From Bacteroidota bacterium (GTDB lineage: Bacteria > Bacteroidota > Bacteroidia > Chitinophagales > BACL12): a stretch of DNA of 64,000 nucleotides. Position numbers and translations under genes: made by a program. Shown one piece after another: positions 16,979-24,133 of this stretch; position 1 is the stretch's first letter; every line of letters starts with the position of its first letter. Where the stretch lies: assembly GCA_016715425.1 (NCBI GenBank), contig JADKAC010000005.1:558001-622000 (forward strand), read 5' to 3'. The notes under the pieces are model-generated. The model was given only the letters and a program-made list of their open reading frames with translations, ran no database searches and was not told the DNA's origin.

Positions 16979-18466
16979 TTATTCTTTTCTATTTATTGTC
17001 AACATTATTTCTCTGAAACTTTCCAAACCTGCTTCTAAGTTTTCAATAATGTCTCCTGCTAAAACATCAGGGTCGGGAAGATTATCAAGGTCTGCAAGTG
17101 AATTGTCTTTGAGCCAACTTATGTCAAGCGAAGTTTTATCTCTTGCAATAATTTCTTCGTAAGAAAATTTTCTCCATCTGCCCTCGGTGTTTGTTTCAGT
17201 ATTATAAATTTCTTTGCGTTTGTGTCGGTTGTTAGGATTGTAGCAAGTGATAAAATCTTTCAAGTCTTCCAACTTCAACGGATTTTTTTTCAGTGTGAAA
17301 TGAATGTTGGTTCTGAAATCATAAATCCAAATTTCTTTTGTCCATGCTTTTTTTGCTGCTGGTTTGTTGTCAAAGAAAATCACATTCGCTTTTACTCCTT
17401 GCTTGTAAAAAATTCCTGTCGGTAAACGGAGTATGGTGTGCAACTCTGTTGTCTCCATTAATTTTTTACGAACTGTTTCACCTGCACCGCCTTCAAACAA
17501 AACATTGTCGGGAACAACAACTGCTGCTTGTCCTGTTGACTTCAACATGGTTCTGATATGTTGCACAAAATTCAATTGCTTGTTGCTTGATGTTTCCCAA
17601 AAGTCCTGACGGTTGTAAGTTAATTCATCAGTTTCCTGTTCGCCTTCTTCGTTTGTTGCAGTCATGCTGCTCTTTCTTCCGAAAGGTGGGTTGGCTAAAA
17701 TATAATCAACTCGTAAACCTGTATCAGCAACCAAAGCATCGGCAGGTGAAATTATATTATCACTATCAATGTCGCCAATGTTGTGCAGAAACATATTCAT
17801 CAAACACATTCGTCTTGTGCCCGCAACAATTTCATTCCCATGAAAAGTTTCGAACTTCAAAAACTTTTTTTGCACTTTATCCAGATTTTTATTTGCGATG
17901 TAATCATAAGCAGCAAGAAAAAATCCTCCTGTGCCACATGCCGGGTCTGCAATTGTTTTCATTGGTGCCGGTTGCACACATTCCACCATTGCACGAATCA
18001 AAGCCCGTGGTGTGAAGTACTGTCCTGCTCCGCTTTTGGTGTCCTCTGCATTTTTCTCTAGCAGCCCTTCGTAAATTGTTCCTTTAATGTCTGCACCCAA
18101 AGTTGCCCACTGTTCTTTATCAATCATGTCAATGATTTTATAAAGCATGGCTGGCTCTTTGATTTTGTTTTGGCTCTGCACAAAAATTTGTCCTAAGATT
18201 CCTTTTTGTTTTGACAACTCACCAAGCAATTTTGAATAGTGAAGTTCTAAAGCATCACCTCGCTTTGAAGTCAAACTTTCCCAATTATATTCTTTTGGAA
18301 TTGGAAGCTGACGACTGTAAGGCGGCTTGCTGAATTCATCAGCCATTTTCAGAAACAACAAGTACGTGAGTTGCTCCAAATAATCTCCATAGCCAACTCC
18401 AATATCTCTTAGCGGATTACAGAAACTCCAAACTTTGCTGACTATTGCTGATGTGCTGTTGTTCAT
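16979..18466 (-). CDS. hsdM: Type I restriction-modification methyltransferase subunit HsdM
   Basis: The 495-residue subunit methylates adenine in the system's target site using S-adenosylmethionine. It shows the HsdM N-terminal helical domain (about residues 10-130) and an N6-adenine methyltransferase domain: GAGQYFTPRALIRAM, ADPACGTGGFFLAAYD (SAM-binding motif I) and LANPPFG (catalytic motif IV, the NPPF type). The length is normal. Its start overlaps the HNH gene by 4 bases, so it is the last gene of the hsdS-ptuA-ptuB-hsdM set. Separation of hsdM from hsdS by two other genes is unusual. Confidence 0.97.
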   Translation of the reverse strand: MNNSTSAIVSKVWSFCNPLRDIGVGYGDYLEQLTYLLFLKMADEFSKPPYSRQLPIPKEYNWESLTSKRGDALELHYSKLLGELSKQKGILGQIFVQSQNKIKEPAMLYKIIDMIDKEQWATLGADIKGTIYEGLLEKNAEDTKSGAGQYFTPRALIRAMVECVQPAPMKTIADPACGTGGFFLAAYDYIANKNLDKVQKKFLKFETFHGNEIVAGTRRMCLMNMFLHNIGDIDSDNIISPADALVADTGLRVDYILANPPFGRKSSMTATNEEGEQETDELTYNRQDFWETSSNKQLNFVQHIRTMLKSTGQAAVVVPDNVLFEGGAGETVRKKLMETTELHTILRLPTGIFYKQGVKANVIFFDNKPAAKKAWTKEIWIYDFRTNIHFTLKKNPLKLEDLKDFITCYNPNNRHKRKEIYNTETNTEGRWRKFSYEEIIARDKTSLDISWLKDNSLADLDNLPDPDVLAGDIIENLEAGLESFREIMLTINRKE

Positions 18467-19068
18467 ATTTTATATGATATTGCTTTTTGAATTAATTGCA
18501 TTTCGTCTACCGATGTTAATGGCTTTAATCTTTCATTAGTTAAAATTATTGCACGGATATGTGAATAATGGTAATCATCCCATTTAAAAAAATTAATCGT
18601 CGCTATTCCTAATGGTGTGCAGTTTGGTAAGTCAAGATAAATCCTTTCAGCGTCTGTGAATACTATTTCATTATTCGGAACATTGTAGAAAGGATGTACT
18701 ATGGAAAAGGTGCATTGATTATAATTTTCCATTAAAACATTTATTGTATTCTGTTGTCCTTTTCTACCTGAAGAATTACAAAAGCTACAAGTGTAAAAAA
18801 GGTTAATAGGGATAAATGTAAATTGAGGATATTCACCCTTGTGTGCAAAGTGATCTATCTCCGGCTCATGTCCAATTAAATATCTTTCACAATAAACGCA
18901 CTTGAATCCTTGATTTGCGAATAGCTTTTTTGATACCTCGTTCTTTACAGATTTACGAATCAATCCCCAAGATGAAGATGTAAAATTTCCGCCTTGCCTT
19001 AAACGCAAAGTATTAATAAAGCTTCGGCTTCTATGTGAAATTGATATTCGTGTCAAAATGTTAAGCAT
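18463..19068 (-). CDS. ptuB: HNH endonuclease, PtuB-like (Septu effector)
   Basis: A 201-residue protein with an HNH nuclease core: CVYCERY (first Cys pair, about residues 57-60), PEIDHFAHKG (the His-containing strand) and INLFYTCSFCNSSGRKG (second Cys pair and the Asn). Paired with the upstream AAA ATPase, with which it overlaps by 8 bases, it matches the Septu arrangement in which PtuA is the sensor ATPase and PtuB the nuclease that acts on phage infection. The same pair also occurs as the effector part of retron Ec78, but no reverse transcriptase or retron RNA is nearby. It lies inside a type I restriction operon. Confidence 0.8.
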   Translation of the reverse strand: MLNILTRISISHRSRSFINTLRLRQGGNFTSSSWGLIRKSVKNEVSKKLFANQGFKCVYCERYLIGHEPEIDHFAHKGEYPQFTFIPINLFYTCSFCNSSGRKGQQNTINVLMENYNQCTFSIVHPFYNVPNNEIVFTDAERIYLDLPNCTPLGIATINFFKWDDYHYSHIRAIILTNERLKPLTSVDEMQLIQKAISYKI

Positions 19069-20602
19069 TATTCTTCTCTAAATATTTTTCTGCTTTCTCT
19101 TTTAAGATTTTTAATGGGTCGCTCTCGCTTAAAACAAGAGTAGATATTTTTTCTATGATTCTCTTTATTTCACCATACTCTTTGGAGTTCCTATTTACCA
19201 ATGTTACCAATTTTGTCAAGTCGTATTCAAGGAATGAATTTCTTGTTGACCTTACATTGAAAACAGAATACAAAACTTCTTCTGCAGACCAGCCATAAGT
19301 ATTTGCATCGATTGTTGTTGCTGAAATTTCTTCATCAAGTTTCAATGAAATGATTGTTGAGTTTTCAGGTTTTAAATCAGAAACCAAAAAATGAGAGTGA
19401 GAACAAATTACGAAGTGTACTGAATTGTATTTCTTAAAAACCTTATTTAAGAATGCAATATATTTCATTTGCCAATTCGGATGCAAACTGATTTCGGGTT
19501 CATCAATCAAAACAATGGAGTTGTCCTTGATAGTGGCTAATAATCCAACAATAGTTGAAATAAAATGATATTCTCCTGAACTGCTTTCTCCAATTCCGTA
19601 ATATCTGCTTTTCTTTAAAGTGATTTCGGGGTAAGAAATAATATTCAGTCCATGCAAGTATGGAAGAAGCGTAAATAATTTTTTGAATCCGGGTTGAATG
19701 TCAAAAATGTTGAACTCAAAATATTGCGCTCGTGAATTTTCTAAATTTTCAAGTTTTCCTGACAAGTATTTTAAGAGTTCAACTAGCTGAGGAATAATTT
19801 CAGGTTCAGTCTTTTTCAGTTGTTTGAAAGCGGAAACACTCCAAGGTTCAGTTGTTCTATTCGGCAAATATTTTTTATTATCAAGGAAAAAATTCTCAAA
19901 CTTTGTTAATGTTAAGTCTGGAAGGAAAAAATGTTGCTTGTATTTTGGTGAATAGCTAATACGAAAATCATTTTCTAATTCAAGAAAAGAAAGCATTTCA
20001 CTTAAGCTATCTATAAATTCTTTTCTTTCAGATGCAGCGAATACATTTTCTATAGTTTTTCCGATTAAAGACCTTGTTCCTGCTGTATTACTGTCTCTTC
20101 TTACTCCAAGGTATTTGTAAATAGAATAGTTTGAAGGATTCCGCAGGAATAAATACTTATCGGTAAGCATAATTGATAATGCCAAAATAGAATCAGGAAT
20201 TTTAATTTTCGAATCAGGAATTTCTTTACCGTCTTTAAAGAACCGAATTCCCTTTTCACTTTTTTTATCTCGCAAATATTTGGGTGGTTCGTTTGCGTAT
20301 TCCCAACCAAGCGTATTCAATATAATGTAGTTTGAATTTCCAAGTTGATATTCCAAATAATACTTTCCATTAGGGTATGTAATACTTACTATTTCATTCA
20401 ACTTGTCATACGCCAATCTGAATACATCAATGATGAATTTAAGCAAATTGCTTTTTCCTGTCCCATTTGCACCTAGGATTAAAGTTAAGTAAGGTGCATT
20501 AACGGAAAAGCTGTCTGACACCTGTGAAAGATTGAACTCTATTTCCTTTTGAAAAATATCATTGTCCTTAATTCTTAAAGTTTTTAATCTAAAAATTTCC
20601 AT
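19061..20602 (-). CDS. ptuA: AAA-family ATPase, PtuA-like (Septu)
   Basis: The 513-residue protein is an ABC/SMC-type ATPase of the AAA_21 (OLD-like) group: LILGANGTGKSNLLKFI (Walker A, about residues 42-58), GESSSGEYHFIST (signature-like segment), and SIVLIDEPEISLHPNWQ (Walker B with D-loop), then VICSHSHFLVSDL (H-loop). No TOPRIM nuclease domain is visible, unlike true OLD proteins, which fits PtuA. The start overlaps hsdS by 14 bases and the end overlaps the HNH gene by 8 bases, so all are translated from one message. The length and nuclease partner support Septu rather than a lone recombination ATPase. Confidence 0.8.
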   Translation of the reverse strand: MEIFRLKTLRIKDNDIFQKEIEFNLSQVSDSFSVNAPYLTLILGANGTGKSNLLKFIIDVFRLAYDKLNEIVSITYPNGKYYLEYQLGNSNYIILNTLGWEYANEPPKYLRDKKSEKGIRFFKDGKEIPDSKIKIPDSILALSIMLTDKYLFLRNPSNYSIYKYLGVRRDSNTAGTRSLIGKTIENVFAASERKEFIDSLSEMLSFLELENDFRISYSPKYKQHFFLPDLTLTKFENFFLDNKKYLPNRTTEPWSVSAFKQLKKTEPEIIPQLVELLKYLSGKLENLENSRAQYFEFNIFDIQPGFKKLFTLLPYLHGLNIISYPEITLKKSRYYGIGESSSGEYHFISTIVGLLATIKDNSIVLIDEPEISLHPNWQMKYIAFLNKVFKKYNSVHFVICSHSHFLVSDLKPENSTIISLKLDEEISATTIDANTYGWSAEEVLYSVFNVRSTRNSFLEYDLTKLVTLVNRNSKEYGEIKRIIEKISTLVLSESDPLKILKEKAEKYLEKNNA

Positions 20603-21971
20603 CGTATACTTTTTCTAATTTCAATTTAGTTTTCTTTTCCATCTCATTCTTTTTTTTCTCCGCTCTCATTCTCTCCAAAAGTTTTGTTGCAGGTTCGTCT
20701 TTCGGGTTTTGCTTTACCAACTTTCCTTCAAAAGCTTTTTTGATAATGCTTAATCGCAATGCTTCCGCTTGCAACAAACTGTTTTCAATTGTTTCTTCAA
20801 TCTTATCGCAAACACTCAAACGGCTTTCTATTTCTTTCACTATTTCATTTTGCTTATCAAGTGGCGGAATTGGGATTTCAAGTAATTCAATATTTGGAAC
20901 ATTGAGATTTGGTCTTCCAACACCTGAACTAAATTTCTTAAAGTGTTTTTGTGCTGTATGAGATTTGATGAAATGAAAAATGAATTGAATGTTGAAAGGT
21001 TTTTTTAAACGATAATAAATTAAAAATGCTCCTGCAATTGCTCTCTTATCATCATTGAATATTGATGCAGTTCCTATACTACCCGTTCTTGTAATTAGCA
21101 AATCATCTTTAATCAATTTATATTTTTGATACTCGGGTTCTGTTAAATTGAGTTTTGGAGCATTTACCCAATCAACTTTTCCGTTTTCACTAATGTCAGT
21201 TGTCCTTAAAATTGCTACACCAGTTTCAGAATAATCCTGACTTGAAAACCTTGGTCCATAAAGTGAAAATTCTTTAAGCATTCCAAGATTACTTTTAATC
21301 CATCCAATAGGCAATTCACCATCAACAATTTTCTCATTTGTCAACCTTCCTTCAAAAGCCCATTTCAAAACTGCTTGTCTATAAACTTTTAATTGCTTCT
21401 GTGCTTTTTCTAAACTTTCAATTCCTTTATCAAGGTCGGAGAAAAGTTCTTCAAGTTTTGAAAATATTCTTTCTTGTTCTTTTGAAGGGGGAACAGGAAA
21501 ATCTAAATCAAGAATGTGTTCTCGCTTTAAATTGTTGATGTTTGTTCCCTTTGCAATTGCACTAATTAATTTTTTGTAGTAAGGGCTTTGAAAAAAGCAA
21601 GCAACAAAATCTTTGTTGAAATATTCATTTGGTCTAAACACTGCACAAAAGGCACCAAAGCTACCATTGAAATTTTCTTTCGCCTTCGCTGACTTCCCAA
21701 CAAGATGTTTGCTGCCGCTTGACATCGCAAAAACAATATCTCCTTTCTTCACTAACTGTTTTGCTGCAACATATTTCTTGCTTACAAAAACTAAATCTTC
21801 AAAATTTAATTCTCCATTTTGAATATTGTTTGCACGAAGAACCGGAAGATAATTTTCTTGTGATTGACTGCTTGAATTTTCCTTCTTGTAATTAACGCCT
21901 CTCAAAAGTTCACCAGCTTCTGATACTTTAATTATCTCCCAACTTTTTGGTATTTCGTTTTTGTCAATCAT
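20589..21971 (-). CDS. hsdS: Type I restriction-modification specificity subunit HsdS
   Basis: The 460-residue protein has two target-recognition domains, each followed by a conserved helical spacer. The first ends in PVPPSKEQERIFSKLEELFS (about residues 157-176) and the second in PIPPLDKQNEIVKEIESRLS. Each half-site of the bipartite DNA target is read by one domain. KAFEGKLV and WAFEGRLTNE are typical segments after the spacer helices. The C-terminal tail is Lys-rich. It lies first in the hsdS-ptuA-ptuB-hsdM group, downstream of a repeat-rich spacer at 21983-22192. Confidence 0.95.
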   Translation of the reverse strand: MIDKNEIPKSWEIIKVSEAGELLRGVNYKKENSSSQSQENYLPVLRANNIQNGELNFEDLVFVSKKYVAAKQLVKKGDIVFAMSSGSKHLVGKSAKAKENFNGSFGAFCAVFRPNEYFNKDFVACFFQSPYYKKLISAIAKGTNINNLKREHILDLDFPVPPSKEQERIFSKLEELFSDLDKGIESLEKAQKQLKVYRQAVLKWAFEGRLTNEKIVDGELPIGWIKSNLGMLKEFSLYGPRFSSQDYSETGVAILRTTDISENGKVDWVNAPKLNLTEPEYQKYKLIKDDLLITRTGSIGTASIFNDDKRAIAGAFLIYYRLKKPFNIQFIFHFIKSHTAQKHFKKFSSGVGRPNLNVPNIELLEIPIPPLDKQNEIVKEIESRLSVCDKIEETIENSLLQAEALRLSIIKKAFEGKLVKQNPKDEPATKLLERMRAEKKKNEMEKKTKLKLEKVYDGNF

Positions 21972-21982
21972 TTTTTGTGTTC

Positions 21983-22192
21983 AGTCAAATAACCATCAAA
22001 TAAGTTATCGCCTGTTGGTCAAGGGTTTAAAAAATTTTGTGGTCATTTTCGGGTTTGCAGTCAAATAAGCCAAACCCTCCAATTGTTGAAAACTTTTGCT
22101 TTCAGTCAAATAACCGTCAAATAAAGGAAGCATTGAAAACCAAGTGTTTAGAGTCATTTTTGAGTTAATTGGGTTTTTCCAGTCAAATAAGA
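21983..22192. repeat. Diverged tandem repeat of about 121 bp with AGTCAAATAA motifs
   Basis: Two diverged units lie side by side, starting at 21983 and 22104. Each begins with a double motif (AGTCAAATAACCATCAAATA or AGTCAAATAACCGTCAAATA) and carries a single AGTCAAATAAG about 76 bases further on (22059 and 22181), preceded by GTCATTTT and GGGTTT. A 65-codon frame across it (22005-22202) is probably not a gene. The double motif recurs at 23753-23770, on the other side of the AlbA_2 gene. Confidence 0.7.
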
Positions 22193-23644
22193 TTAAGCCC
22201 AAATGGGAATGTATTTTACAAACTTTCGGGATGTATTATCAGGGTCAACTTCCTTAATCAATCCTGCATCAAAAGTGTCTTTAATAATTCTTGAAACCAT
22301 TGCAGCATTTTCATCAGCAATTTTAAACCGCTGCCTCAAACTTTGGTTGGTCATAATTTCGTTGGTTACAAATTTTAAACAAGCATGTTGGTAGCAAGCT
22401 CTTATTCTGTCTTTCTTATCCATGTCGGCAAATTTTTGATAAGCATATAAAATAACCTTGGTATGTTTCTCCTGTATTTGTACATCATAAGCCGGCAACT
22501 GAAAAATTTCAATGTGTGCCACTACTTTATCAATCCCACTTCCTCGTTCTTCACAAACACCAAATCTTCGCATCATGGCAGCCAAATCTTCGTTGCGGCT
22601 TTGATATTCGTCAATAAATCTATTGGGAGTAATTAAAGGTAATCCTGGATTTAAAATTTCAATACGGTCAGAAAATATTTCAACAACCGGACTAGTTCCT
22701 CCTTCCTCAAAATCCTGATGTATGATAGCGTTGGCAACCAATTCACGAATGGCAATTTCGGGATACATGGTTACGGTGTCTCTAAAAGCTTGTCCTAAAA
22801 TTTCGTTGGTAGGTAAAAGGTCGTTGATGTATTTTATCATTCCCTCAAAGCCCACTGCATAACCAAATTTGCCTTCATGCTCTTTAATGGTTTTCAATTT
22901 ATCTTTTCCGGCATATTGTATTACTCGTACAGCCTTGCGTTTTACCGCATCAAAATCTCTAATATTTTTTGCAAAGAGCAAGGCTCCTAAATTTGTTATA
23001 GCATAACCATTCTGTGTTGGGTTAATAAATTTTTCGCTTATAAACTTTTCAATTACAGCCTCACGGTTTGACGGGTATGGAATTTTTGACAAGTCAAAAT
23101 AGCATTGGGTATCAAGCATGGCAATTACATCTGCATTTGATTCTACCTGTAATGCAATTCCTTTTTCAAAAATTTGTTTTGGTCCATTTATCCATATCTT
23201 TTTTTCCTTCTCTGGAAAATCCTTTAATGACCTGGTAATACTTCCAATTCTTATATAATCATGTTGAGAAAAGCAAGTAGGTTGGCTATGTGCCGCCTGA
23301 ATTTGAAATAGTGTAATTGGGTTATTATTGTAAACGGTTTCGTAAATAGCAATTTCTATTCTCGGTGAAAGCCGCTGCAAAAGCCAGTGTTCCAATTCTT
23401 CATTGCCAACTTTATGCATCGTTGCTTTGAACTTTGTTCCTTCCGGTAATAGTGTTACATCATTAATTCCAAAAACCAAATAGCCGAACGGTTCATTTTG
23501 TAAACAAGCACCGTTGCTTAATGCAGAAATATATTTCCCAATTTCTTCTTCAGTTTTAAGATTGAGTTTAAACTCTATCCACTCACATTCTTTGGGGAGT
23601 TTTAAAAGTCGGGCAATGATTTTATTTAATTCTTTTTCGGTCAT
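22193..23644 (-). CDS. AlbA_2 (Schlafen-like) domain protein with RecG-like ATPase C-terminus
   Basis: This 483-residue protein has an N-terminal AlbA_2 domain, with ECEWIEFKLN near residue 19, YISALSNGAC, and YLVFGINDVT. The C-terminal part follows the pattern of proteins loosely annotated as RecG-related or GHKL-ATPase-like: RELVANAIIHQDF, VEIFSDRIEILNPGLP and RNEDLAAMMRRFGVCEERGSG. The family occurs very often in type I restriction loci and has been linked to nucleic-acid binding, regulation or defence. It begins 3 bases after a remnant of an hsdR 3' end, which suggests that it originally travelled with another hsdR copy. Confidence 0.85.
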   Translation of the reverse strand: MTEKELNKIIARLLKLPKECEWIEFKLNLKTEEEIGKYISALSNGACLQNEPFGYLVFGINDVTLLPEGTKFKATMHKVGNEELEHWLLQRLSPRIEIAIYETVYNNNPITLFQIQAAHSQPTCFSQHDYIRIGSITRSLKDFPEKEKKIWINGPKQIFEKGIALQVESNADVIAMLDTQCYFDLSKIPYPSNREAVIEKFISEKFINPTQNGYAITNLGALLFAKNIRDFDAVKRKAVRVIQYAGKDKLKTIKEHEGKFGYAVGFEGMIKYINDLLPTNEILGQAFRDTVTMYPEIAIRELVANAIIHQDFEEGGTSPVVEIFSDRIEILNPGLPLITPNRFIDEYQSRNEDLAAMMRRFGVCEERGSGIDKVVAHIEIFQLPAYDVQIQEKHTKVILYAYQKFADMDKKDRIRACYQHACLKFVTNEIMTNQSLRQRFKIADENAAMVSRIIKDTFDAGLIKEVDPDNTSRKFVKYIPIWA

Positions 23645-23647
23645 TTT

Positions 23648-23734
23648 TTATGCTGCTAACACTTCGTTTAATTCATCAATCATATTATTCATTTTTTCTG
23701 AATTACTATTTTTAGGGGTTATTGGATTTAGTGA
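23648..23734 (-). pseudogene. Remnant of a second hsdR 3' end
   Basis: The frame ending at 23648 encodes SEKMNNMIDELNEVLAA and a stop. This closely matches the C-terminus of the intact HsdR (ESMNDIINELNEVLAA, ending at 24133). The frame closes upstream at a stop within about 30 codons, so only the very end of an hsdR gene remains. It lies 3 bases before the AlbA_2 start. It is a clear scar of recombination or partial replacement in this locus. Confidence 0.75.
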
Positions 23735-23752
23735 TTAAAAACTATCGAAGTT

Positions 23753-23770
23753 AAATAACCATCAAATAAG
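23753..23770. repeat. Direct repeat matching 21987-22004
   Basis: The 18-base sequence AAATAACCATCAAATAAG occurs here and at 21987-22004 in the same orientation. The two copies bracket the AlbA_2 gene, with a spacing of about 1.77 kb. Confidence 0.7.
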
Positions 23771-23872
23771 AAATTTCCCCTAATTCTGTTATTAACCGTT
23801 GATTTGAATTTATTATTGTTATTCATTTGTTTTTACATTTGTTATTGAGTTCACCCTGCATGAATGTCGGCT

Positions 23873-24133
23873 TCAAACCGTTTCCCGCTGTAAAAGTGGG
23901 ATTAGTGCAATGGTGGACTTATTTTTTTTGTCTTCATCAGCAACCATTAAATTTTGTACTCTATCTCTAACACCTTGCAGGGGCTCTTTAAATTTTACCA
24001 TTCCAATCATAAAACAGTTTGAAACTCCCTCATTGCCAATTATTGCTTTTTTTCCTTTACCATAAAATGCAGTATCACCGGCTTCATCCAAAAACCGGTG
24101 ATTCGTTTTTATTCCTTTCTTGAGTGGTTTCAT
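23873..24133 (-). pseudogene. DUF3800 protein, C-terminally truncated
   Basis: The 86-residue product carries the DUF3800 start, HRFLDEAGDTAFYGKGK, then GNEGVSNCFMIGMVKF. This family has an RNase H-like acidic active site (here the DEAGD segment) and is normally well over 200 residues, so about two thirds are missing. After LMVADEDKK the sequence no longer resembles the family, and a stop follows. The ATG overlaps the stop of hsdR (TAATG), as expected for an accessory gene of the restriction operon. Truncation and the hsdR remnant just downstream indicate a deletion or replacement event. Confidence 0.7.

Noticed and set aside
18463..20602. A retron (Ec78-type) instead of Septu
   Set aside because: The ATPase/HNH pair occurs in both systems, but no reverse transcriptase frame or msr/msd-like RNA is visible nearby.
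21983..22192. CRISPR-like array from the AGTCAAATAA motifs
   Set aside because: Spacing alternates (76, 45, 77) and the intervals themselves are related, so it is a tandem duplication and not repeat-spacer units.
22005..22202. 65-codon open frame between the AlbA_2 gene and hsdS
   Set aside because: It runs across the diverged tandem repeat, so its repeated phrases (LFDW, LFDGYLT, AYLT) come from the repeated DNA. There is no domain, and the homologous unit is not kept in frame.
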